From Parabacteroides hominis (GTDB taxonomy: Bacteria; Bacteroidota; Bacteroidia; Bacteroidales; Tannerellaceae): DNA of 64,000 nucleotides. Positions 54,384 through 62,513 of this stretch are shown piece by piece. The position numbers and the translations under genes were made by a program. The notes below the pieces were generated by a model. The model was not told the origin of the DNA. It was given only the letters and a program-made list of their open reading frames with translations, and ran no database searches. Location: positions 135,830-199,829 of the forward strand of contig NZ_JACOOJ010000004.1 of assembly GCF_014287585.1 (NCBI RefSeq). The letters are read 5' to 3'. The stretch's first letter is position 1, and each line of letters begins with the position of its first letter.

Positions 54384-55760
54384 ATGGAAGAGACAAAGTT
54401 TTATCACGCATTGAAAATAGACAATGACCGCTGTGTCGGCTGTACCCATTGCATGACAAAGTGCCCGACCGGTGCGATCCGCATCCGCGAGGGGAAAGCC
54501 TCCATCCGCAAAGGCTGGTGTGTGGACTGCGGCGAATGCCTGAAAGCCTGCCCGACGGAAGCGATCTATGTGGAGCAGGACGACTTCCAGAAAATCTTCG
54601 ACTATAAGGCGCGTGTCGTGCTGGTCCCGACGGTCTTTATCGGGCAGTTTTCCAAATATACGACAGAAGAGGAGATTTTCAGTGCGCTATACGAACTGGG
54701 ATTCACGCATGTGTTCCAGGTCGAGTTTACGGCAGACATGATCCACCGCGAAATGCTGCGGCAGATGGAGCAGGCGGAGGAAAAGCCTGTCATCAGTTCG
54801 TTCTGTCCGGCTATCGTCCGGCTGATACAGGTGCGCTTTCCGGCCCTGGTCGATAATATCCTGTTGGTGAAACCGCCGGTCAATGCCACTGCAACTTACT
54901 ATCATAAAGTGCTGGAAGAAGACGGTTTCTCGTCCGAAGAGATCGGCATCTTTTATGTGACCCCCTGTGCAGCCAAGATCGCCTCCCTGAAAGGCGCGGA
55001 AGGCTATTCGTCCACGATCAAGGGCGTGATCAATATGGATACGCTATATAATAAGGTATATCATATTCTGAAAAACCGTCCGAAAGACTTTGTGCCCGAA
55101 TGTGTCCTTCCGCCGTCCCTGACCAAGAAGGAGATGCGTTGGAGCCAGACGGGAGGCGAAGCCAAGCATTTCTCCGGCCGCTGTCTGGCGATCGACGAGA
55201 TACACAATGTTATCGAGTTCTTGGAACGGATGGAATCGACAACCGAGGTCCGCAATGTGGATTTCCTCGAACTGCGTGCCTGCGACCGGAGCTGTGCGGG
55301 CGGCGTGCTGGCTGTCGCCAACCGTTTCCTTACTGCCGAGCGGGTAATGAAGCGTTCGATGAAGCGTGACAAGGCCCCGCTGATCTATTCCGACCGCTTG
55401 GAAGCGTTGTCCTATCTGAAACAGCACATCACTATTCGTCCGCTTCAGCCCAATCCGAAGCTGCGGTACGAAGGGAATATCGAAGAAGTCCTGAAAAAGA
55501 TGGAGCAGGTGCGCAAGCTGATGTGTTATCTGCCCGGCATCGACTGCGGGGCCTGCGGTTCGCCCAACTGCCAGGCGTTGGCGGAAGATATCGTCCGCCA
55601 TGAGGCGCAGTTCAGCGATTGTGTCTTTATGCAGCGTAATATGGAGAAGCACGGGAAGCTGGACAAGGAACACGCTTTCCGCCTGATTGAAAAGACTTGG
55701 GGGAAAGACCGGTTGAACAAAGATTGTTATAAGAAAGGAGCTAAATATGAAGGTCAGTGA
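54384..55760 (+). CDS. [FeFe]-hydrogenase-like iron-sulfur protein (TM1421 type)
   Basis: 458 residues. Two N-terminal [4Fe-4S] sites (CVGCTHCMTKCPTG and CVDCGECLKACPTE, about 13-60), then a region laid out like the hydrogenase catalytic domain: SSFCPAIVRL, VTPCAAKIASLKG and LRACDRSCAGGVL in place of motifs L1-L3, and a C-terminal Fe-S domain (GIDCGACGSPNCQ ... SDC, about 395-425). L1 has lost the TSCCP pattern and L3 differs from EVMACPGGC, so H2 catalysis is doubtful. The gene starts 3 bp after the previous stop. It is probably sensory or an electron carrier, as suggested for HsfB/TM1421 proteins. Confidence 0.85.
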   Translation: MEETKFYHALKIDNDRCVGCTHCMTKCPTGAIRIREGKASIRKGWCVDCGECLKACPTEAIYVEQDDFQKIFDYKARVVLVPTVFIGQFSKYTTEEEIFSALYELGFTHVFQVEFTADMIHREMLRQMEQAEEKPVISSFCPAIVRLIQVRFPALVDNILLVKPPVNATATYYHKVLEEDGFSSEEIGIFYVTPCAAKIASLKGAEGYSSTIKGVINMDTLYNKVYHILKNRPKDFVPECVLPPSLTKKEMRWSQTGGEAKHFSGRCLAIDEIHNVIEFLERMESTTEVRNVDFLELRACDRSCAGGVLAVANRFLTAERVMKRSMKRDKAPLIYSDRLEALSYLKQHITIRPLQPNPKLRYEGNIEEVLKKMEQVRKLMCYLPGIDCGACGSPNCQALAEDIVRHEAQFSDCVFMQRNMEKHGKLDKEHAFRLIEKTWGKDRLNKDCYKKGAKYEGQ

Positions 55761-56085
55761 TTTAGTGAGAGAATTGAACTTAACCGTTTTTTGCGGGGAA
55801 GCAGGGTTGGACGCGGAGATTTCCGGCGGTTATACCAGCGACCTGTTGAGTGACGTAATGGGACATATCGATGAAGGAATGTTGTGGATCACGATGCAGA
55901 CGCACCAGAACATCGTGGCCGTCGCCACCCTGAAAGATGCGGCTGCCGTCCTGATCGTGAACGGGGCTTCGCCGGACGAGGAGACGCTCGATAAAGGAAA
56001 AGAGGAAAACGTGCCTTTGCTCGGAACGCCGCTTTCCGCATTCGAAGTAACAGGAAAAATCTACCGCCTTTTGCAACAGGCATGA
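55747..56085 (+). CDS. Second DRTGG-domain protein
   Basis: 112 residues, paralogous to 53594-53938: SDLVRELNLTVFCGEAGLDA, SGGYTSDLLSDVMGHIDE, KDAAAVLIVNGASPDEE. It overlaps the previous gene by 14 bp, has a GGAG ribosome site, and overlaps the PHP gene by 4 bp. The name HPr-kinase-like is sometimes used for this fold, but no kinase site is present. Confidence 0.85.
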   Translation: MKVSDLVRELNLTVFCGEAGLDAEISGGYTSDLLSDVMGHIDEGMLWITMQTHQNIVAVATLKDAAAVLIVNGASPDEETLDKGKEENVPLLGTPLSAFEVTGKIYRLLQQA

Positions 56086-56822
56086 AAGAGTTCCGGGTAG
56101 ACTTGCACCTGCACACTTGCCTTTCGCCTTGCGGAAGCCTGGAGATGAGTCCGCAGCGGATTGTGGAAACGGCCCTCGAACGGGGACTGGATGCCATAGC
56201 TGTCACGGATCATAACAGCACGTTGCAATGTCCCGAAATCCAGGCATTGGGAAAGGAGCGGGGACTGACGGTCTTTGCCGGCGCGGAGGTGACGACACGC
56301 GAAGAGGCGCACTGTGTTGCGCTTTTTGCAGATGACGAGGCACGCGCTGCTTTCCAGGCCTATCTATATGACCATCTGCCGCCTGTCCCGAACGATCCCG
56401 AACGTTTTGGCGACCAGGTTTGGGTGAACGGCCGGAACGAGATTGTGGGAGAAGCTCCCTATTTGCTTATTTCCGCCCTTGACCAGAGTGTGGAACAGAT
56501 TGCCGCAGTGGTGCATCGCCTGGGCGGGTTGTTCATTGCAGCCCATGTCGAACGCCCTTCGTTCAGCCTGATCAGCCAGTTGGGATTCATCGATCCTTCC
56601 TTGCCTTTGGATGCAATCGAGTTCAACGATGCTGTCCGCTATGAAAAGTTAGTGGCGGCACATGCTTATTTGAAACAGTATACGGTTTACCGCGCTTCCG
56701 ATGCACATTATCCCGAACAGATCGGCACAAAATACTCCCTGTTGAAAGCTGATGCGCTCGATTTCCAGCATTTGGCGATGGCTTTCCGGAAGGAAAACAG
56801 TCATACGATTGTAACAGCATGA
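56082..56822 (+). CDS. PHP-domain phosphoesterase
   Basis: 246 residues with metal-binding motifs VDLHLHTCLSPCG, AVTDHNS, FAGAEVTT, FIAAHVERPS and ASDAHYPEQIG, a full set for a PHP hydrolase. Substrate unknown; could be a nucleotide or a phosphorylated product of the cluster. PHP proteins are found in the same position in hydrogenase-associated operons of other anaerobes. Confidence 0.9.
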   Translation: MKEFRVDLHLHTCLSPCGSLEMSPQRIVETALERGLDAIAVTDHNSTLQCPEIQALGKERGLTVFAGAEVTTREEAHCVALFADDEARAAFQAYLYDHLPPVPNDPERFGDQVWVNGRNEIVGEAPYLLISALDQSVEQIAAVVHRLGGLFIAAHVERPSFSLISQLGFIDPSLPLDAIEFNDAVRYEKLVAAHAYLKQYTVYRASDAHYPEQIGTKYSLLKADALDFQHLAMAFRKENSHTIVTA

Positions 56823-57346
56823 ATAATCTATCTTTCCATATCACTGATATCACGGCAAACAGCATCCGGGCAAATGCTTCGGAGATAGGTTTGCATATAG
56901 AAGAACAAGATGCGCAAATCATTATCCGCATTACGGACGACGGTTCAGGAATGGACGAGGAAACCGTTGCCCGCATCACAAATCCGTTCTACACCACCCG
57001 CACGACCCGCAAAGTGGGGCTCGGTATTCCCTTCCTGATCCAGAATGCGGAGCAGACAGGCGGGGCTGTGTCCATTACATCCAAGCCGGGAAAGGGAACG
57101 GAGGTGGCAGCCTCTTTCCATTCCGACCATATCGACTGTCCGCCCTGGGGGGATCTTCCGGGAACGGTCGCCATGCTGATCACCGGCAATCCGGATATTA
57201 ATGTTCGCTTTGAATATCAGGCAGGAAAAACTACATTCTCTATCAGTACGAATGAGATAAAAGAGATTTTGGACGGCATCCCGCTTAGCCATCCGAAAGT
57301 GATGCTGTTGGTAAAAGAGATGATCAGGGAGAATATCAGGCCCTAA
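56819..57346 (+). CDS. Sensor-kinase-type ATPase domain protein
   Basis: 175 residues. GHKL fold of histidine-kinase type: DITANSIRANASEI (N-box), ITDDGSGMDEETVARI, NPFYTTRTTRKVGLGIPFL. It lacks an obvious phosphoacceptor His domain and a transmembrane part, so it is a soluble ATPase domain that needs a partner. It overlaps the PHP gene by 4 bp and meets mltF tail to tail with overlapping stop codons. Confidence 0.85.
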   Translation: MNNLSFHITDITANSIRANASEIGLHIEEQDAQIIIRITDDGSGMDEETVARITNPFYTTRTTRKVGLGIPFLIQNAEQTGGAVSITSKPGKGTEVAASFHSDHIDCPPWGDLPGTVAMLITGNPDINVRFEYQAGKTTFSISTNEIKEILDGIPLSHPKVMLLVKEMIRENIRP

Positions 57347-58740
57347 CCTTTTTGACCTGTTTTTGTCAGATAGTAGTTGTAACGTTCCATCACTTCGCGC
57401 ACATAGTTGAAGGTTTCCGAACCACGCAGGTAACCGTGTTTGCAGACCGGATCGTTGTAGTATTCCGGATCGTTTTTCAACCGGATATATTCGGCCACAT
57501 TATCGTCCCAAACGTACGGGTTCTTGCCATATTTCTCTGCCAGCCGTTGCGCATCGTAAATATGCCCGATCCCTGCATTGTAGGCCGCCAGCGTGAACTT
57601 GATCTTTTCGACCGGGTCGGTTATTTTACCGAATCCCTGGCGGAAACGGCGCAGGCAATCCACACCTGTACGGATGCCCGTATCGGGGTCTTTCAGTTCG
57701 TGAGGCGTCACGCCCAAAGCCTTAGCTGTATTCGGCATGATCCCCATCAGCCCTTCTGCGCCGGCCCATGAGACGACGTTCGGATTGAAGCGGGACTCCT
57801 GGTAGCCGATCGAGGCGAGCAGCTGCCAGTCCCATCCGATATTTTTGGCATGTTTGCGGAAGAGTTCGTCGTAAGGCGATACATGCCCATTTTTGACTTC
57901 CGGCAGTTCGGCTGTGACGGGCTGTTTGCTCAGTTCGAAATAACGTTTCGTCAAAGCCTTGTAGACATGTGTTCCCGCCTTGTCGGACGCCCAAGCGTCG
58001 ATGGCCTCGGCCAGTTTGGGGCTGCTTTTGCGTACGACCCAGGAAGAGCGTTGCAGGAAACTGACCTTCAGCGAAACGTTCAGGTTCCAGAAATAAGTTT
58101 TGTTCAGGCGGGCTATATTCTCGTCGCTTATGGTGTAAGGGATTTCCCCCTGCGAGACCATGCCGATCAGATCCTCTGTCGTCACCGTATCGGCATCCAC
58201 TTCATGAATCCGGATACCGCCGCCCAGTTCGACATCGAGGTTTTTCAGCCGTTCGAAGTATTTGGTTCCTGGTTTTACATAGACATCTTTTCCGAGCAGT
58301 TCCGTCACGTCGGTGATGACCTTGTCGCCCTTGTTGGCTTGCTGGATCAACACCTGGCAGTCTTGTTCTTCCCGTCCGCAATAGATCAGCTTCTCTTTCA
58401 TGCGGTTGCTGATCTGGATCGGGTAGGCGACTACATCCGCCTCGCCTGCTTCCAGCATCTCGATCAACTTCGTAGGGCTTTCTGCTGCCTTGATGTTCAG
58501 TTTCAATCCTTCCGAGCGGGCGAAATCCTTGATCAGTTCGTATTCGTAACCCATCGGTTGCATCTTATACTGGAAATAAGATGTCGAGCTGTAAAGCGTG
58601 ACGGCAGTTATTTCGCCTTGCGCCTTCAGTTGCGGCAGGTCCATTGTCACATCGTCATCCTCCTGTCCTTGTTCCTGCCTCGCACGATTGCAGCCGGATA
58701 ACAACAGCGTAACAAAAAACAAAAGGATGACCTTCTTCAT
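57343..58740 (-). CDS. mltF: Membrane-bound lytic murein transglycosylase F
   Basis: 465 residues. Lipoprotein signal (LFFVTLLLSGC). An SBP-bac-3-like domain (50-260), regulatory in MltF, is followed by the SLT domain: GYQESRFNPN (catalytic Glu), GAEGLMGIMPNTAKALGV and TLAAYNAGIGHIYDAQRLA. It cleaves peptidoglycan glycan strands. Length matches the family. Confidence 0.94.
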   Translation of the reverse strand: MKKVILLFFVTLLLSGCNRARQEQGQEDDDVTMDLPQLKAQGEITAVTLYSSTSYFQYKMQPMGYEYELIKDFARSEGLKLNIKAAESPTKLIEMLEAGEADVVAYPIQISNRMKEKLIYCGREEQDCQVLIQQANKGDKVITDVTELLGKDVYVKPGTKYFERLKNLDVELGGGIRIHEVDADTVTTEDLIGMVSQGEIPYTISDENIARLNKTYFWNLNVSLKVSFLQRSSWVVRKSSPKLAEAIDAWASDKAGTHVYKALTKRYFELSKQPVTAELPEVKNGHVSPYDELFRKHAKNIGWDWQLLASIGYQESRFNPNVVSWAGAEGLMGIMPNTAKALGVTPHELKDPDTGIRTGVDCLRRFRQGFGKITDPVEKIKFTLAAYNAGIGHIYDAQRLAEKYGKNPYVWDDNVAEYIRLKNDPEYYNDPVCKHGYLRGSETFNYVREVMERYNYYLTKTGQKG

Positions 58741-58750
58741 TTCTTAATTA

Positions 58751-60175
58751 TTAATTCTTGTTTTTTAATTTCTCCAAGAGAACGACATTCTCCACGTGAT
58801 GCGTATGCGGGAACATATCTACCGGCTGCACCTTCTTGACGGCATATTTCACGGAGAGCAAGCTCAGGTCGCGTGCCTGTGTCGCCGGGTTACAGCTTAC
58901 ATAAACGATACGTTCCGGCTCTGCAAAGAGGATCGTGTCGATCACATCGTCATGCATACCGGCACGGGGCGGGTCTGTGATAATAACATCCGGACGGCCA
59001 TGTTGGTTGATGAAATCCTGTGTCAGGATATCCTTCATGTCACCAGCGTAGAACAGTGTATTCTCGATCTTGTTCAGTGCGGAGTTGACTTTGGCATCCT
59101 CGATTGCTTCGGGCACATATTCGATGCCGATCACTTTCTTTGCCTGGCGTGAGACGAAATTGGCAATCGTGCCGGTTCCGGTGTACAAGTCGTAAACCAT
59201 TTCGTTTCCGGTTAGTCCGGCAAACTCACGGGCAACCTTGTACAGTTCGTAAGCCTGTTCACTGTTGGTCTGGTAGAATGATTTCGGACCGACTTTGAAC
59301 TGAAGTCCTTCCATCTCTTCGATGATATGATCTTTTCCGCGGAACACAAGAACGTCCTGGTCGGTAATCGTATCGTTGCATTTTCCATTAATGACATACA
59401 TCAGTGAAGTGATCTCCGGGAACTGTTCGGCGACATGGGAGAGAAGTGCTTCCCGGTGTTCCACATCTTCATAGAAGAACACTAACACCACCATCAGATC
59501 GCCTGTTGAAGCCGTACGGATCATCAATGTGCGCACAAATCCTTCCTGATTGCGGAGGTCGAAGAACGGATAACCTTCGTGTGTCAGACAATATTCTTTG
59601 ACCGCCAGGCGGATACGGTTTGATATATCGTTCTGCAACCAGCATTTGTGAATGTCGAGCACCTTGTCAAACATCCCCGGAATATGGAAACCGACCGCAT
59701 TCATGCAATCGAACTTAGCTCCGGTTTTCACCTCTTCTTCAGTCAGCCATTTCTTGTTGGAGAACGTAAATTCGAGCTTATTGCGATAGAAGGTCGTGTG
59801 TTTAGACCCTTTGATCGGAAGAATTTCTTCCATCTCGATTTTGCCGATGCGCGTCAGGTTGTCTATTACTTGTTTGTGTTTATAACGAATCTGCTCCTCG
59901 TAGGGAAGATGCTGCCATTTACAGCCGCCACACACGCCGAAATGTTTGCAGAACGGCACTGCACGCTGGGGCGAGTATTCATGAAAATGTACTGCTTTTC
60001 CCTCCGCATAACTATGTTTTTTACGTGTCAACTGTATGTCGATGACATCTCCGGGGGCGACAAAAGGTACGAATACCACCATGTCGTTCACTCGTGCGAT
60101 AGCCTTTCCTTCTGCGGCTACATCTGTTATCGTTACCTTTTCCAATAAAGGCAACTGCTTCTTATTTCTTGCCAA
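58751..60175 (-). CDS. rlmD: 23S rRNA (uracil-C5)-methyltransferase, RlmD/RumA type
   Basis: 474 residues from a probable TTG start at 60175 (MARNKKQLPLLEKV); a TTG nine codons earlier is less likely. TRAM domain (12-75), Fe-S Cys cluster (CKHFGVCGGCKWQHL), SAM motif LYTGTGTIANFV, DPPRAGM, and catalytic Cys in VYVSCNPATQARDL. Methylates U1939 (or U747) of 23S rRNA; the two cannot be told apart here. Confidence 0.93.
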   Translation of the reverse strand: MARNKKQLPLLEKVTITDVAAEGKAIARVNDMVVFVPFVAPGDVIDIQLTRKKHSYAEGKAVHFHEYSPQRAVPFCKHFGVCGGCKWQHLPYEEQIRYKHKQVIDNLTRIGKIEMEEILPIKGSKHTTFYRNKLEFTFSNKKWLTEEEVKTGAKFDCMNAVGFHIPGMFDKVLDIHKCWLQNDISNRIRLAVKEYCLTHEGYPFFDLRNQEGFVRTLMIRTASTGDLMVVLVFFYEDVEHREALLSHVAEQFPEITSLMYVINGKCNDTITDQDVLVFRGKDHIIEEMEGLQFKVGPKSFYQTNSEQAYELYKVAREFAGLTGNEMVYDLYTGTGTIANFVSRQAKKVIGIEYVPEAIEDAKVNSALNKIENTLFYAGDMKDILTQDFINQHGRPDVIITDPPRAGMHDDVIDTILFAEPERIVYVSCNPATQARDLSLLSVKYAVKKVQPVDMFPHTHHVENVVLLEKLKNKN

Positions 60176-60250
60176 GATGATTAATTTTTTAATTTTGCGC
60201 AAAGATAGAGATAAAATACATCGTAAAATACTTTGCGCAAAAGATTTTGA

Positions 60251-60613
60251 CTATCCGTGTAACTGCCCTGTCTTTTCCCGGCTCTCGAAAATAACTGTCA
60301 TATGTTCCAATGCCCAACCGACAAGGCTTTCTATATGTGGCATCAGCGTTTTGCCGGTTTCCGTAAGCTGGTACTCGACTCTGGGCGGGACTTCAGCGTA
60401 GACCGCTCTCGAAACAAGCCCGTCGGTTTCCAGTGTCCGGAGCGTGACAGTCAGCATACGCTGGGAAATGTCGGATATTGTTTTTTGGATGTCGCTGAAA
60501 CGCATCGTGCCGTTTGCGTTCAGTGTGATCATAACAAGCATCGACCACTTGTCGCCGAGCCTGCACAAGATGTCCCGGATAGGACAATTCCCTGTCGGAT
60601 AAAAATTTTTCAT
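60251..60613 (-). CDS. HxlR-family transcriptional regulator
   Basis: 120 residues: NCPIRDILCRLGDKWSMLVM with one Cys (possible redox sensor), winged helix RFSDIQKTISDISQRMLTVT. HxlR proteins respond to aldehydes, quinones or oxidants. Divergent from the DJ-1 gene, which is its likely target. A second start is not evident. Confidence 0.92.
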   Translation of the reverse strand: MKNFYPTGNCPIRDILCRLGDKWSMLVMITLNANGTMRFSDIQKTISDISQRMLTVTLRTLETDGLVSRAVYAEVPPRVEYQLTETGKTLMPHIESLVGWALEHMTVIFESREKTGQLHG

Positions 60614-60688
60614 TTTTTTTGTTTTAGTAGCGCCTTGTGTCTCAACAATAGTTACATTTATGTAAGTAGCTTATTCATAGGTGCGTTC

Positions 60689-60719
60689 TTGTTTTACCGA
60701 ATCAGACTACTTATCTTTG
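60689..60719 (+). promoter_or_regulatory. Promoter of the DJ-1 gene
   Basis: TTG, 20 bases, TATCTTTG. The transcript would begin near 60726 and leave a leader of about 54 nt before ATG 60780. It lies in the divergent region where the HxlR protein would be expected to bind. Confidence 0.6.
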
Positions 60720-60779
60720 CTGTACAAAGGTAATAAACTTACTAAAAAGAACTATTGTATCACTAAAATTATTATTATC

Positions 60780-61307
60780 ATGGCAAAGAAAGTAGCCGTT
60801 TTGGCAGTGAATCCGGTAAACGGATGTGGATTGTTTCAGTATCTGGAAGCATTTTTTGAAAATGGTATTTCTTATAAAGTGTTTGCTGTCAGCAATTCGA
60901 AGGAGATTCGTACAAACTCCGGTATCGCTTTGATCGTAGACGATGTCGTCGCAAACTTGAAAGGACATGAAGATGACTTTGATGCGATGGTATTCGCATG
61001 TGGAGATGCTATACCGCAGTTTGCTCAACATGCAGGAGAACCGTACAACCAGGATCTGATGGCTGTCATTTCAGCGTTCGGACAAAAGGGGAAAATCATG
61101 ATCGGGCATTGTGCCGGAGCAATGCTGTTTGATATGGCAGGTGTTATCGATGGAAAGACGGTTGCCGTCCATCCGCTTGCAAAGCCGGCTATACAAAAGG
61201 GAAAGGCAACAGACAACAAATCTGAGGTCGATGGAAATATTTACACAGCTCAAGATGAAAATAGCATCTGGACGATGATGTCCCAGGTACTCGATGCCTT
61301 GAAATAA
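60780..61307 (+). CDS. DJ-1/PfpI family protein
   Basis: 175 residues from ATG 60780. DJ-1 fold with nucleophile Cys in IGHCAGAMLFD and a conserved Glu early in the chain. Family members are deglycases, glyoxalases or chaperones. Opposite and next to the HxlR gene. Earlier in-frame starts lie upstream of or inside the promoter. Confidence 0.9.
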   Translation: MAKKVAVLAVNPVNGCGLFQYLEAFFENGISYKVFAVSNSKEIRTNSGIALIVDDVVANLKGHEDDFDAMVFACGDAIPQFAQHAGEPYNQDLMAVISAFGQKGKIMIGHCAGAMLFDMAGVIDGKTVAVHPLAKPAIQKGKATDNKSEVDGNIYTAQDENSIWTMMSQVLDALK

Positions 61308-61330
61308 AAATCAGATTGTCTATTTATAAG

Positions 61331-61385
61331 AAGAGCGGTACTTCCGAAAGATTTATAAACTTTAGGTCCGTACCGCTCTTTTTTT
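61331..61385. terminator. Bidirectional terminator
   Basis: AAGAGCGGTAC and GTACCGCTCTT pair (11 bp) around a 28-base loop, with T runs on the plus strand and A runs opposite. It serves both the DJ-1 gene and the converging recombinase gene. Confidence 0.88.
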
Positions 61386-61389
61386 ATAT

Positions 61390-62019
61390 TTATTCGGTAT
61401 CGCTTTTCTTTTTCCTTCTCGAAGGCAGGTTCGGTATATTTTCCCGGACGAAGCGCTTGAAACCGCTTAAAGAAACCTTATAATAATCGGCTAATTCGGC
61501 ATATGTCGCATTTTCTTCCTTCAATTCTCTTTCGATCTGGCTTTTCTGGGAAAGGAGAAATTCGGTTTTGGGGCTTCCCAAAGGTCGTCCTAATTTCGTT
61601 CCTTTATTTTTGCTGGCCGTCAGTGCTTCTTTCGTACGGGCAGAAATAAGTTTACTTTCTATTTCGGAAACAAGTCCGAATGTGAATGCCAGCGTCTTGC
61701 TATCCACGTTGTCTTCGAATGAATAGCCTTCCTTGATACAGTAAAGCGTCACTTTCTTTTCAATGCACAACAAAATCAAATGCATTATCTCCATCAGCTT
61801 CCGGCTGAGTCGGGTGACGTCGGCAACGATAAGAATATCGCCTTCTTGCAAATTCTTTATCACGTCTTCGAGTCGGTTTTTCCCTTTGGAAGAGTTTTTA
61901 GCATCTTTCAGCCACTTATCAATCTCAATTTTTTTTGCTTTTGCAAATTGTTCGATTGCATTTTTCTGGCTCTCTGTTTGTTGTTTATTTGAATATGTAC
62001 GGATATAAGCAATTGTCAT
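61390..62019 (-). CDS. Mpi-like serine recombinase (invertase family)
   Basis: 209 residues. It resembles, from memory, the master DNA invertase Mpi of Bacteroides: DILIVADVTRLSRKLMEIM, ADVTRLSR and ISARTKEALTASKNKGTKLGRP, then a C-terminal helix-turn-helix (ATYAELADYYKVSLSGFKRF). In Mpi and other resolvases the catalytic Ser lies in RVST-x-KQ. Here the site reads RTYSNKQ, with Tyr9 in the usual Ser place and Ser10 one residue later. Activity is therefore uncertain. It sits next to tRNA-Pro and the phage-type integrase. Confidence 0.85.
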   Translation of the reverse strand: MTIAYIRTYSNKQQTESQKNAIEQFAKAKKIEIDKWLKDAKNSSKGKNRLEDVIKNLQEGDILIVADVTRLSRKLMEIMHLILLCIEKKVTLYCIKEGYSFEDNVDSKTLAFTFGLVSEIESKLISARTKEALTASKNKGTKLGRPLGSPKTEFLLSQKSQIERELKEENATYAELADYYKVSLSGFKRFVRENIPNLPSRRKKKSDTE

Positions 62020-62176
62020 ATTTCTTAATTATTTAAATTTTGTTTCATTATTTGATATATAACAGATTGGTTTGCAATATGTTCATTCTAAAAATTAATA
62101 AGAGGGAGGATGCATATTGTTATAATGATCTCCTAAACTGATGCGAATGTACGCAAATAAAAAAAACAATGAAATA

Positions 62177-62207
62177 TTTGGTAGTTAAAAATAAATACCT
62201 ACCTTTG
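62177..62207 (+). promoter_or_regulatory. Promoter of tRNA-Pro
   Basis: TTTG, exactly 19 bases, TACCTTTG: a full consensus Bacteroidota promoter about 30 bp before the tRNA. Confidence 0.8.
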
Positions 62208-62239
62208 CACCGCAATCAAAAATAAAGAGATTGCGAAAA

Positions 62240-62314
62240 CGGGGTGTAGCGCAGTCCGGTTAGCGCACCTGCTTTGGGAGCAGGGGGTCCCAGGTTCGAA
62301 TCCTGGTACCCCGA
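62240..62314 (+). tRNA. tRNA-Pro(UGG)
   Basis: 75 nt. Acceptor CGGGGTG / TACCCCG with discriminator A, anticodon stem CCTGC/GCAGG with loop TTTGGGA (anticodon TGG), and T-loop GGTTCGAATCC. The tyrosine recombinase gene starts 200 bp after it, pointing away, as in elements integrated into a tRNA 3' end. Confidence 0.96.
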
Positions 62315-62354
62315 CAGAGAATAAGAGGCTGTATTTAAGCTAATTAAAGAGATG

Positions 62355-62391
62355 ACGAGTCGGTACATAATTGTATTGGCTCGTTTTTTTT
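62355..62391 (+). terminator. Terminator after tRNA-Pro
   Basis: ACGAGTCGGTACA and TGTATTGGCTCGT form a 13-bp stem with several G-T pairs and a four-base loop, then eight T. Confidence 0.85.
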
Positions 62392-62513
62392 ATGCCAAAA
62401 CGGCTTATTTCTCTTTAATAAGCGTCGATAAGGCAGGGTATTTCTTTTAAATATCTTTTAAACGATTCTGTACAATATGTTTTTGGTTTCAAACATTAAA
62501 AACATGAAGTACT

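Noticed and set aside
57850..58701. 283-codon plus-strand ORF opposite mltF
   Set aside because: Antisense shadow; mltF has lipobox, SLT and solute-binding motifs.
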